Shown piece by piece: positions 53,406-62,303 of a stretch of DNA of 64,000 nucleotides. The DNA is from Citrobacter sp. MGH106. GTDB taxonomy: Bacteria; Pseudomonadota; Gammaproteobacteria; Enterobacterales; Enterobacteriaceae. The notes below the pieces were generated by a model. The model had not been told where the DNA came from and ran no database searches. It saw only the letters and a list, made by a program, of their open reading frames with translations. Where the stretch lies: positions 310,001 to 374,000 of the forward strand of contig NZ_KQ089823.1 in the NCBI RefSeq assembly GCF_001037495.1, in the 5' to 3' direction. The position numbers and the translations under genes are program-made. Numbering within the stretch: the stretch's first letter is position 1; every line of letters starts with the position of its first letter.

Positions 53406-56138
53406 TTGAAAAGTTGTGGCAAGTTCCATAAAACACGAATCGCCCTCGCGTGCTCTTTAGCTGTAGCATTTCAAGCTTCGGCAACAGACATTTCGAATGG
53501 CGTATGGGATACCTTCATTTACGATGGTACTTCAGGCGTAACTTATCAGGGATATGCGGACTGGAACGGCGCAGATGCCAATATTTACCCTGTCATCAAT
53601 AACTCCGTCGTAAACGGTGTTATTTCGACAAATTACCTTGATGCAGATACAGCCAATCCAAATTCACTCTCCATCAGTAATACGACTGTACATGGAATGG
53701 TGACGTCTGCTTGCATGACGTCAGGTTGCACTGACGTCGAGCAGAACTATAACGATCCGCTGACATTGACCGTTAATAATTCAACTATTGATGACAGCTT
53801 TGAGCATTTTGATTATTACAACACCGATGGTACCTCTGCGGGTTCTTTACCAATCTATAATCTGGGTACAGCAATTACGCTTGATCAAGAAAGCAATATT
53901 GCCATTGAAAACAACTCTCACGTTGCTGGTATTACACTAGGCCAGGAAATTCAGGATTACGCCGACAGCGGTAGCACTGACAGCTTTGTAGACAATATTG
54001 TTGTCAATGATTCTTCCGTTACCTCTGGAGCCTGGACTGAGCTGGATACGTCAGGTTTCTACGGTCAGTCAGAAAAACCTTCTGATTACACCGGCGCACT
54101 GACAATGCAGGCTGATTTCGATGTGAATGGCGATGGTGTCATTAATAGCAATGATCAAACCATCAACATGAATGATGTTGCGATTGCGGCTATCGATAAT
54201 CCGGATTCAACTGAATCCATGAAAACCAATGCAACATTCAACAATTCAACCTTAACGGGCGATGTGTTGTTCGTCAGTCGTTTCAATAACGGTTTTGCAC
54301 CTGCAGGTGTTGATACCAATGCAGACGGCGTGATCGATTCTAACCTGGGTTATGCTGATGACAGCCTGAACCAGGACGAAATGAACCTGACGCTTGATAA
54401 TGGAAGCAAGTGGGTCGGTGCGGCAATCTCTGACGTTGATGCAACAGCAACACTGTACGATATTGCAGCAAACAGCCTGATTCCTTCCTCAACTTATAAC
54501 GCCGACACGGGATATGTTGATGGTGCAGCCGTCTTCCAGAGTGGGATCTTTAACGTAACGCTGGATCATGGTTCTGAGTGGGATACCCGTAAAGCTTCCG
54601 ATGTAGATACCTTAACCGTATCTAATGGCTCGCAGGTGAACGTAGAAAGCTCTGCGCTGCTGGCCGATACCATCAACCTGAATAGCTCTTCATCCATGAA
54701 CATCGGTGATGATGGCCAGGTAGATACTAATGCCATGAATATTGATGGCAACAGTACGGTGAATCTGACAGAGGAAACGGCAAATTTATATGCTAATACC
54801 ATTACTGTCAGCAATGGCGCAGCACTAAATATTGGCACGGGTGAAGTCGACACGCATAACCTTGTCCTGACTTCAGGTGGTCAGCTTGATGTGGGTAGCC
54901 GCGAATATGTCCTGAACAGTGACATGAACACGGGTTATACCAATGGTAATACCGATAACGCATCTGACTATGGTGTAGTCGATGTGAATTCTGATGGTCA
55001 TCTGGCAGTCAATGGCGATGTCGCAGGTAACTATAAAGTTAGCGTGAATAATGCCACCGGTAAAGGCTCTGTTGCTGATTATAAAGGTCATGAGCTGATT
55101 CGCGTTTATGATGATAACACCGATACGCAGGCTTCCTTTACCGCAGCAAACAAAGCCGATCTGGGCGCTTATCAGTATGAAGCTCAGCAGAGCGGTGATT
55201 CTGTTGTACTGAAACAGGATGGCTTAACCGATTATGCCAATATTGCGCTGAGCATCCCGTCTGCTAACACCAATATCTGGAATCTGGAACAAGATGCACT
55301 GGCAAATCGTTTGGATAATGGCCGTGTAAATCAAAACAGTCAGGATACTGGCGGTGCATGGGCGACTTACATCGGCGGTCACTTCCAGGGAGATACAGAT
55401 ACACTAAGCTATGATCAAGATACCAGCGGCATCATGGTTGGTTTTGATAAAGCGATTGAAGGTAATGGTGCGAACTGGATTGTCGGTGCCGCTGCCAGCT
55501 TCATGAAAGGTGATATCGATGATCAAACCGGCCATGTCGATCAGGATAGCCAGTCTGCTCGTGTTTATACCTCTACGCGCTTTAACAACAATGTCTTCGT
55601 TGATAGCACATTGAGCTACAGCCACTTTGATAATGACTTGTCTGCGAGCATGAGCAATGGTAATTCAGTAAGCGGCAACGGTATCTCTTCTGACGCCTGG
55701 GGTCTGAATCTGAAAGCTGGTTATGACTGGAAATACAATCAGAATGGCTACGTTACTCCATACGCAAGCATTTCTGGTCTGTTCCAGGATGGTGACGGAT
55801 ACCAGCTCAGCAACAATATGAATGTTGATAGCCAGTCTTATGACAGCATGCGTTATGAAGCAGGCGTCAATACCGGCTATACCTTTAGCTTCGGCGAACA
55901 GTCATTCGTTCCGTATGCAAAAATCGCATATGTGTATGATGATTCAGATAATAACAGCGCAGATGTTAATGGCGATGATATTGATAATGGTGTGGGTGGT
56001 TCAGCAGTACGCGCCGGGTTGGGTGGTCAATTCAACTTTACTAAAAACTTTAGTGCATATGCCGGCGGTGATTATCTTGGCGGAGCTGATGTCGATCAAG
56101 ACTGGTCAGCAAATGCTGGTGTGAAATATACCTGGTAA
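53406..56138 (+). CDS. classical (type Va) autotransporter adhesin, MisL-like by location
   Basis: A 910-residue autotransporter. The start is TTG at 53406, with AGGAG 7 bases upstream, giving the signal peptide MKSCGKFHKTRIALACSLAV...ASA cleaved before Thr-Asp near residue 26; an in-frame TTG 21 bases earlier is worse placed. The passenger (about 27-640) is Asn/Asp/Ser/Thr-rich with beta-helix-like repeats and two calcium-loop-like motifs, DVNGDGVINSND (239-250) and DTNADGVIDSN (303-313). The C-terminal translocator (about 650-910) ends VKYTW with the terminal aromatic of outer-membrane barrels. In Salmonella the fibronectin-binding MisL is encoded in SPI-3 at this same locus; orthology is inferred only. 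Confidence 0.88.
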   Translation: MKSCGKFHKTRIALACSLAVAFQASATDISNGVWDTFIYDGTSGVTYQGYADWNGADANIYPVINNSVVNGVISTNYLDADTANPNSLSISNTTVHGMVTSACMTSGCTDVEQNYNDPLTLTVNNSTIDDSFEHFDYYNTDGTSAGSLPIYNLGTAITLDQESNIAIENNSHVAGITLGQEIQDYADSGSTDSFVDNIVVNDSSVTSGAWTELDTSGFYGQSEKPSDYTGALTMQADFDVNGDGVINSNDQTINMNDVAIAAIDNPDSTESMKTNATFNNSTLTGDVLFVSRFNNGFAPAGVDTNADGVIDSNLGYADDSLNQDEMNLTLDNGSKWVGAAISDVDATATLYDIAANSLIPSSTYNADTGYVDGAAVFQSGIFNVTLDHGSEWDTRKASDVDTLTVSNGSQVNVESSALLADTINLNSSSSMNIGDDGQVDTNAMNIDGNSTVNLTEETANLYANTITVSNGAALNIGTGEVDTHNLVLTSGGQLDVGSREYVLNSDMNTGYTNGNTDNASDYGVVDVNSDGHLAVNGDVAGNYKVSVNNATGKGSVADYKGHELIRVYDDNTDTQASFTAANKADLGAYQYEAQQSGDSVVLKQDGLTDYANIALSIPSANTNIWNLEQDALANRLDNGRVNQNSQDTGGAWATYIGGHFQGDTDTLSYDQDTSGIMVGFDKAIEGNGANWIVGAAASFMKGDIDDQTGHVDQDSQSARVYTSTRFNNNVFVDSTLSYSHFDNDLSASMSNGNSVSGNGISSDAWGLNLKAGYDWKYNQNGYVTPYASISGLFQDGDGYQLSNNMNVDSQSYDSMRYEAGVNTGYTFSFGEQSFVPYAKIAYVYDDSDNNSADVNGDDIDNGVGGSAVRAGLGGQFNFTKNFSAYAGGDYLGGADVDQDWSANAGVKYTW

Positions 56139-56149
56139 TAAGTTAATGC

Positions 56150-56180
56150 AAAGGCCTGCTACTGCAGGCCTTTAATTATT
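56150..56180 (+). terminator. terminator after the autotransporter gene
   Basis: AAAGGCCTGC and GCAGGCCTTT form a perfect 10-bp stem around TACT, followed by AATTATT, 12 bases after the autotransporter stop. Confidence 0.8.
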
Positions 56181-56280
56181 AGGGGAGCGCTATTCCAATT
56201 GCATTAGTAAGATATTAAAAATCTCTTCAAGTATATTTTTGCACATCCCAATAATGCACCAGAATGCCTCCCATCATTAA

Positions 56281-56292
56281 CTTCCGCCAAAA
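56281..56292 (+). repeat. candidate attachment-site remnant matching the selC 3' junction
   Basis: CTTCCGCCAAAA repeats exactly the end of selC plus its first downstream bases (44355-44366), in the same orientation, and both copies are followed within a few bases by TCAAG. Direct repeats of a tRNA 3' end mark the far boundary of integrated islands. The repeat is short, so this is a suggestion. Confidence 0.4.
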
Positions 56293-56362
56293 AATCAAGA
56301 TATTAAAATCAATTCCAGACCATTAAATATCATCATATCAATTAACATCATGGATATTTATT

Positions 56363-56740
56363 ATGAACAAGCAGTGGATGTGCTATTTTGTTGCTCTTAT
56401 TATTCTCAGTGGTTGTGTTGATGCAACGCATCCAACAAACGATGTGACTAAAAATAAAGCTTCAACGGATGACTCACTTTTCTCAGACAGCGAGTGTATT
56501 AATAACTTCAACGTACTACGAAAAGTTGATCCTGATAAGTTTATGCTTTATCAAAAGCAGTTCACTGAAATCAATAAAAGCTATGATTTTTATGATAAAA
56601 ACTCAACCATTCTGGATAAAGACCATAAAGAATTGATCGCTATGGAGGCCAATTCAAAGCTGCATTTAATCTGCGCTCGAGTTAAAAATGCCGCCTATGC
56701 CGGTATCGAAAAAAAAATGTACGCAATCAGCCAATTGTGA
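56363..56740 (+). CDS. small predicted lipoprotein of unknown function
   Basis: A 125-residue protein with a short lipoprotein signal peptide and lipobox ILSGC, lipidated at Cys18. The mature part is hydrophilic and mostly helical, with two further cysteines (in DSECINNF and HLICARVK) that could pair in the periplasm. I recognise no family. No strong ribosome site is seen before the ATG. It stands alone between the autotransporter and the dipeptidase, just outside the candidate att copy, and shares the AT-rich composition of the island. Confidence 0.65.
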   Translation: MNKQWMCYFVALIILSGCVDATHPTNDVTKNKASTDDSLFSDSECINNFNVLRKVDPDKFMLYQKQFTEINKSYDFYDKNSTILDKDHKELIAMEANSKLHLICARVKNAAYAGIEKKMYAISQL

Positions 56741-57235
56741 TTTGAGTATCGACTACCAGCAAGTTCACTGAGTGTGTAATAAATGGCATTTACAGCTTCA
56801 TTCTTCGCCGGATAACGCTTATACGTGTCCGGCCAACAAAGAACATAATGTCCAATCAACTTTCCAATACCACCCTTAATATTTCCAGTAGCCTGACATC
56901 TTTCATCGCAACCAACAGCATCTGTTATTTTTCGACACAATTATCGCCGTCAACTTACGCGACACACGTCACTGAATTTGTCGATGTGCCATTGCTATTC
57001 TTTCCCCCGAATCAGGAAACATCCTGAATACCTCGATATTCATTGCGTAATAATTGAGCGAAACGGGCACTTTATTTTGTCCAGAAGACTTCAACCTACC
57101 AATGGATATTTGGAGAAAACGTGGGCAGGGGCGTTTATCTCTCTGGCGAGCAATGTCTGAGCGTTCGGACGTTATCGCATTTCAGCAAACGGTGTGTTTC
57201 CGGTGTATTTATGGCGTACTTATGAGGGATATTTA
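56741..57235. other. intergenic region with degenerate REP
   Basis: About 495 bases between the lipoprotein and dipeptidase genes. GCCGGATAACGCTTATACGTGTCCGGC-like sequence at 56807-56832 is a degraded REP palindrome. Short frames are present, but none has support. Confidence 0.55.
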
Positions 57236-58732
57236 ATGTTTACGTTTAAAAAGTGCCTGATTGCACTTTCTATAAATTTGGCTGTTGTTTCATCAGGTTT
57301 TGCTTGTACGACCCTGCTGGTCGGCAATGAAGCGTCGGCGGATGGATCCATGTTGGTAGCCCGCAGTGCAGACAGCGATGCCCTGAAAGCACAGCATTTT
57401 GTCATTCATCCGGCAAAACAGAATCAGACCGGTGTGTACAGCACCAAAGCGCATAATGGCGCGAATGATTTTACCTGGCCGCTGCCAAAAAATTCCCTGC
57501 GTTACACCACCGTTCCAAACTGGAAAACGCAACTGCATGGCGCAACCGGTTTTAACGAACTGGGCGTCGGCGTGAGCGGTACAGAATCTATTTTTGCTTC
57601 GCCAAAAGCGCTGGCCGTCGACCCATATGTTGAAGACAAAGGCATCACCGAAGACGATATTCCGGATATCCTGCTGTCACAGAGCAAAACAGCCCGTGAA
57701 GCGGTGGCGTTGCTGGGACATATCGTTGAAACCGCCGGGGCTGGCGAAGGCTTTGGCGTTGCCGTGGTGGACGATAACGAAATCTGGTATCTGGAAACCG
57801 GTAGCGGCCACCAGTGGATGGCACAGCGTTTACCGAATAATCAATATTTTGCCACTGGTAATCAGGGACGCTTACAGGATTACGATCCTAAGAACCCTAA
57901 TATGATGGCGTCAAAAAACCTGGTTGAGTTCGCGACCGAAAAAGGTCTTTACGATCAGGCAAAAGATGGCAAATTCAACTTTTCCAAAGTCTATACTCGT
58001 GACGATGAGCGTGACCGCACATATAACGATCCCCGCGTCTGGACTATTCAGAAAGAGTTCAATCCTTCCGTAAAACAGGATATGGCCGCAGGTCGTGAAT
58101 TCCCGGTATTCATGACGCCAGAGAAGAAAATGACGCTGGACGATGTGAAATCTGTGTTGCGTAACCACTATGAAGGCACCAAACATGACCCTTACACCAA
58201 CGGCCTGAACGGTAAAGAGCCGTGGCGTCCGGTCAGTGTCTTCCGTACCTACGAAGCGCACGTTATGCAGGTACGTCCGTGGTTGCCAAAAGAGATTGGT
58301 GAAACAACCTATATTGGTCTGGGTATGGCCGATCTTACCGCCTTTGTTCCCTACTATAGCGGCCTGAAAACGTATCCGGCCAACTATACGATGGGCACGA
58401 ACAACGCTGACGATCAATCCATTTACTGGAAGTATCGCAAATTACAGACGCTGACCATGACGGACTATCCGAAGCTCGCCCCTATCGTCAAAAAAGCCTA
58501 CAAAGCGTGGGAAGACAAAGTGGCGAAGGAGCAAAAAGAGGCTGAGGCAGAATATCTGAAGATGGCAAAAACCGATAAACCCGCCGCCGATAAGATGCTG
58601 AATGACTTCAACCTGCGCATCATGGCCGATGCCGAGAAGCTAACCGAAGACCTGACTAATCAGTTGTTCACCATCCGCACCAAAGACATTCAGTCTGATA
58701 TTTTCTTTGCTAACGCCAGCAAAAAAGACTGA
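57236..58732 (+). CDS. C69-family dipeptidase, secreted
   Basis: A 498-residue peptidase of family C69 (PepD/PipD-like), an Ntn-hydrolase. The signal peptide MFTFKKCLIALSINLAVVSS-GFA is followed directly by Cys24 in CTTLLVGNEASADGSMLVAR, the catalytic nucleophile that must be N-terminal in the mature enzyme; signal cleavage itself would expose it. GEGFGVAVVDDNEIWYLET and MASKNLVEFA are typical family segments. It likely cleaves dipeptides in the periplasm. The sequence before Cys is not a lipobox. GAGGG precedes ATG 57236; a longer in-frame start at 57194 would spoil the signal peptide. Related Salmonella PipD is a virulence-linked protein. Confidence 0.9.
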   Translation: MFTFKKCLIALSINLAVVSSGFACTTLLVGNEASADGSMLVARSADSDALKAQHFVIHPAKQNQTGVYSTKAHNGANDFTWPLPKNSLRYTTVPNWKTQLHGATGFNELGVGVSGTESIFASPKALAVDPYVEDKGITEDDIPDILLSQSKTAREAVALLGHIVETAGAGEGFGVAVVDDNEIWYLETGSGHQWMAQRLPNNQYFATGNQGRLQDYDPKNPNMMASKNLVEFATEKGLYDQAKDGKFNFSKVYTRDDERDRTYNDPRVWTIQKEFNPSVKQDMAAGREFPVFMTPEKKMTLDDVKSVLRNHYEGTKHDPYTNGLNGKEPWRPVSVFRTYEAHVMQVRPWLPKEIGETTYIGLGMADLTAFVPYYSGLKTYPANYTMGTNNADDQSIYWKYRKLQTLTMTDYPKLAPIVKKAYKAWEDKVAKEQKEAEAEYLKMAKTDKPAADKMLNDFNLRIMADAEKLTEDLTNQLFTIRTKDIQSDIFFANASKKD

Positions 58733-58792
58733 GTGACCGCAGAGTAGAAAGCAAGGTTAAAGACCTGATGATTCTGGTGCAGAGCAAGAACG

Positions 58793-59695
58793 TTAGCTCT
58801 GCGCCAGCATTTCACACCGCGCCTTCACGGCATCGTGCAATAACCGTACCGCCGTTGAAAGCTGTTTACGGTGTGGGCAAATCATATTTAACGGAACTTT
58901 TTCCCCCAGATACCCCGGCATCAGCAACTGCAAACGACCGTCACGCACATCTTCGCTCACATCCAGCCACGACTTATACGCAATCCCCTCACCGGCAATC
59001 GCCAGACGCCTTATCACTTCGGCATCATCGCTCATAATGGTGCTGTTGACCTGCACGCTACTGACTTCACCATTACGCGTAAACGTCCAGCGATCATGAA
59101 GCCGCCCGCGTAATACAAAGGTCATGGCGTTCAGCTGCGCTAAATCGCCAGGGTGTTGCGGCTCACCGTATTGCGCAATCCAGTCCGGAGAAGCCACCAG
59201 CACGCGGCGATTACCTGGCGCGACGGGCAACGCGATATAAGACGCGTCTTCGGTATTACCATACCGAAACGCGACATCGACGGGATCTTTAAATACATCG
59301 GTCACCTGGTCGGAGAAAAAGACCCGCAGGCGCAGCGCAGGATAGCGACGACGAAACGACTGAAAGACCGGCAACAACAGATTCCGTCCGAGATCGGACG
59401 GCACCGCAATTTGCAGCATGCCTGAAATCTCATCTTCCGGCGTCTGGATTTTTTGCAATCCGGCGTGCATTACATCCAGCATCTGACGGGCATAGGGCAA
59501 CCAGATCTCACCTTCCGGTGTGAGCCGCAGGCTACGTGTGGAGCGAGCGAACAGGCGAATCGTCAGCGTAGACTCCAGACGCTTGATAGCTGAACTGACC
59601 TGGGCGGGCTGGACGCCGACTTCGCGCGCCGCATCACTAAAACTGTTCAGCGCCGCGGCGCGGACAAACAACGTGAGATCTTCAAGCCGGAACAT
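58793..59695 (-). CDS. LysR-family transcriptional regulator
   Basis: A 300-residue LysR regulator with an N-terminal winged helix-turn-helix (about 3-60, FSDAAREVGVQPAQVSSAIKR) and a periplasmic-binding-like effector domain (about 88-295). ATG at 59695 is favoured by GGAGGAG just upstream; a GTG two codons earlier is possible. It is divergent from an oxidoreductase gene, the classic arrangement for a LysR protein and its target. Its inducer is unknown. A hairpin (58774-58785 with 58796-58807) overlaps its end and the tail of the dipeptidase transcript. Confidence 0.92.
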   Translation of the reverse strand: MFRLEDLTLFVRAAALNSFSDAAREVGVQPAQVSSAIKRLESTLTIRLFARSTRSLRLTPEGEIWLPYARQMLDVMHAGLQKIQTPEDEISGMLQIAVPSDLGRNLLLPVFQSFRRRYPALRLRVFFSDQVTDVFKDPVDVAFRYGNTEDASYIALPVAPGNRRVLVASPDWIAQYGEPQHPGDLAQLNAMTFVLRGRLHDRWTFTRNGEVSSVQVNSTIMSDDAEVIRRLAIAGEGIAYKSWLDVSEDVRDGRLQLLMPGYLGEKVPLNMICPHRKQLSTAVRLLHDAVKARCEMLAQS

Positions 59696-59781
59696 TTTCA
59701 CTCCTCGAGTATAAGTCCTGTCGCCGTGAGGCTATTTTTCCCGTTCTGATGCCGGTTTACCATCGAATTATTCAACAGATA

Positions 59782-59906
<125 letters not shown>

Positions 59907-59932
59907 AATAGATTCCTGTAACCGGAGAGACT

Positions 59933-60940
59933 ATGAAAGCTATCGCCATTACCCACGCCGCAACCAACGGCAGCAATATTGAATTTTTACAAGAAATTGA
60001 CCTGCCGGTTCCGATCGCTACCGGACATGACCTTTTAGTTGAAGTGAAAGCTATTTCCGTCAACCCCGTCGATACCAAAGTACGCGAAGGTTTCAATGCC
60101 GACGTGCCGCGCGTGCTGGGCTGGGATGCGGTTGGCGTGGTGAAATCCGTGGGCGATGCGGTGACGCTGTTCGCGCCTGGCGACGAAGTCTGGTACGCCG
60201 GTGCGCTGGGTCGTGCTGGCAGTAACAGTGAATTTCAGCTGGTTGATGAACGCATTGTTGCGCTGAAGCCACAATCACTGGATAACGCTTCAGCGGCAGC
60301 CCTGCCGCTGACCGCCATCACTGCGTGGGAAATGCTGTTCGACCGCCTGGGCGTTGAGGAAAATGGCAATGAGAATGATGTTTTATTGATTGTCGGCGCT
60401 GCAGGCGGCGTTGGTTCTATCCTGACCCAACTAGCCAGTAAGCTGACCAAAATGACCGTTATCGGTACGGCATCGCGTCCGGAAAGCCAGAAATGGGTGC
60501 GTGAAGCGGGCGCTCATCATGTGATTGATCACAGTAAACCGCTGACAGAAGAGCTGGCACGAACAGGCATTAAACAGGTGACCCACGTCGCCAGCCTGAA
60601 CAATACCGAGCAGCACTATCAGCAGATTATTGCCGCGCTGGCGCCACAGGGAAAACTGGCGCTAATTGACGATCCGCAATCCCTTGATGCGCGTCCGCTG
60701 AAAACTAAAAGCATTTCTCTGCACTGGGAATTTATGTTTACACGCTCGATGTTTGAAACACGCGACATCATTGCCCAGCATCAGCTACTGACCCGCGTGG
60801 CGCAACTGATCGACAGCAAGGTTATCCATACCACGCTGGGCGAACATTTTGGTGTCATCACCGCAGCTAATTTGCAAAAAGCCCATGCCCAAATTGAAAC
60901 CGGTCGTTCAGTGGGCAAGATTGTTCTGGAGGGATTTTAA
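59933..60940 (+). CDS. MDR-family zinc-independent oxidoreductase (quinone oxidoreductase-like)
   Basis: A 335-residue medium-chain dehydrogenase/reductase. The N-terminal catalytic domain (about 1-125) has SVNPVDTKVREG and LGWDAVGVVKSVG; the Rossmann domain carries VGAAGGVGSILTQLA for NADPH. The cysteine zinc ligands of true alcohol dehydrogenases are absent, so a quinone or enone reductase role is more likely. Its ATG follows CCGGAGAGACT. It abuts the next gene, a small ABM protein, and is divergent from a LysR regulator, suggesting a stress- or electrophile-inducible pair. Confidence 0.88.
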   Translation: MKAIAITHAATNGSNIEFLQEIDLPVPIATGHDLLVEVKAISVNPVDTKVREGFNADVPRVLGWDAVGVVKSVGDAVTLFAPGDEVWYAGALGRAGSNSEFQLVDERIVALKPQSLDNASAAALPLTAITAWEMLFDRLGVEENGNENDVLLIVGAAGGVGSILTQLASKLTKMTVIGTASRPESQKWVREAGAHHVIDHSKPLTEELARTGIKQVTHVASLNNTEQHYQQIIAALAPQGKLALIDDPQSLDARPLKTKSISLHWEFMFTRSMFETRDIIAQHQLLTRVAQLIDSKVIHTTLGEHFGVITAANLQKAHAQIETGRSVGKIVLEGF

Positions 60941-61246
60941 ATGCCTGACTCTACGGTGATTTCAATCATAGCGGTGCTAAAAGCCAAACCAGGGAAAATC
61001 AACGCACTGAAACAAGCGCTGCAAGCCCTTTTGCTACCCACTCGCCGGGAGCCGGGCAATATTGAGTATGCGCTGTTTCAGTTACGCGATACGCCGGATG
61101 TATTTTACGTGCGTGAATCCTGGCGAGGCCAGGCAGGTCTGGACGAACATATCGCCTTACCGCATTTCCAGACGTTTATTCTGCAAATGAACGACCTGCT
61201 GGCCGAGCCGCTGCGTCTGGATTATCTGACACCGATAGACGCTTAA
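60941..61246 (+). CDS. ABM (antibiotic biosynthesis monooxygenase) domain protein
   Basis: A 101-residue ferredoxin-like-fold protein of the ABM family, comparable with E. coli YgiN, a quinol monooxygenase. It shows VISIIAVLKAKPGKINALKQAL and REPGNIEYALFQLRDTPDVFYVRESW, and HIALPHFQTF near the end. The start codon follows the oxidoreductase stop directly with no gap. Pairing with a quinone-reductase-like enzyme suggests a two-step quinone cycle, as proposed for MdaB-YgiN. That is inference. Confidence 0.87.
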   Translation: MPDSTVISIIAVLKAKPGKINALKQALQALLLPTRREPGNIEYALFQLRDTPDVFYVRESWRGQAGLDEHIALPHFQTFILQMNDLLAEPLRLDYLTPIDA

Positions 61247-61256
61247 CATTATCCCA

Positions 61257-61283
61257 GAGCTCCCTGCCTGGCGGGGGAGCTAA
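61257..61283 (+). terminator. hairpin after the ABM gene
   Basis: AGCTCCC (61259-61265) pairs with GGGGAGCT just downstream around a short TGCCTGGC loop. No T run follows, so termination strength is uncertain. Confidence 0.5.
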
Positions 61284-61372
61284 AGACAGTGCATGAGGTA
61301 TTCCTGCTGTCAGAGTCATCTCTGCTATGATGTCTGCACACAAATAAGACAATACATTATGCAGAGGGAAAG

Positions 61373-62275
61373 ATGAGTTCCACCAGAAGAGGGATGATGA
61401 ACGTCCTGATAGCCGCCGTATTATGGGGAAGTTCAGGCGTTTGCGCGCAGTACATCATGGAGCAAAGTCAGATGTCGTCGCAGTTTCTGACCATGACACG
61501 TCTGATTTTCGCCGGGCTCATTCTGCTGATGCTCTCTTTTGTGCACGGTGACAAAGTCTTCTCCGTTATCAAAAACCGCAAAGACGCCATCAGCCTGCTG
61601 ATTTTTTCTGTGGTCGGGGCGCTCACCGTACAACTGACCTTTCTGCTTACCATTGAAAAATCCAATGCCGCCACCGCAACGGTACTGCAATTTTTGTCAC
61701 CGACAATTATCGTGGCGTGGTTTTCGGTGGTACGCAAAGCGCGACCGGGAATATTAGTGCTGACGGCGATCTTCACCTCGCTAATCGGCACATTCCTGCT
61801 GGTCACCCACGGCAACCCGACGTCGTTATCCATCTCGCCTGCCGCGCTGTTCTGGGGGATCGCTTCGGCATTTGCTGCCGCGTTCTATACGACATATCCC
61901 TCTGTGCTTATCGCGCGTTACGGTACGCTACCGATTGTCGGCTGGAGCATGTTGATAGGCGGCCTGATCCTGCTCCCATTCTATGCCGGGCAGGGAACGA
62001 ACTTTGTGGTCAATGGCAGTTTGATTCTGGCATTTTTCTATCTGGTGGTGATCGGTACATCACTGACGTTTAGCCTGTACCTGAAAGGTGCGCAGATGAT
62101 TGGTGGGCCGAAAGCGAGCATTTTGAGCTGTGCGGAGCCACTGAGCAGTGCCTTACTGTCCCTGCTCCTGTTAGGCATTACGTTCACTTTACCGGACTGG
62201 CTCGGTACGCTGCTGATCCTCTCTTCAGTGGTGCTGATTTCAATGGATTCCCGCCGCCGCGCCAGAACGGCATAA
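61373..62275 (+). CDS. yicL: EamA/DMT-family transporter YicL
   Basis: A 300-residue inner-membrane protein with ten predicted spans in two EamA repeats (RhaT/DMT superfamily), ending in the basic tail DSRRRARTA. Its closest remembered match is E. coli YicL, with the same [18 protein letters not shown] start region and [20 protein letters not shown] near the end. Substrate unknown. It marks the return to the conserved backbone after the selC accessory region. ATG follows AGAGGGAAAG. Confidence 0.93.
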   Translation: MSSTRRGMMNVLIAAVLWGSSGVCAQYIMEQSQMSSQFLTMTRLIFAGLILLMLSFVHGDKVFSVIKNRKDAISLLIFSVVGALTVQLTFLLTIEKSNAATATVLQFLSPTIIVAWFSVVRKARPGILVLTAIFTSLIGTFLLVTHGNPTSLSISPAALFWGIASAFAAAFYTTYPSVLIARYGTLPIVGWSMLIGGLILLPFYAGQGTNFVVNGSLILAFFYLVVIGTSLTFSLYLKGAQMIGGPKASILSCAEPLSSALLSLLLLGITFTLPDWLGTLLILSSVVLISMDSRRRARTA

Positions 62276-62303
62276 CGCCAACCAGCGCGGTGACGGGCGA
62301 ATA

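Noticed and set aside
58774-58807. Hairpin between the dipeptidase and LysR genes considered as a terminator
   Set aside because: The stem is good but neither side has a T run, so I mention it only with the LysR entry.
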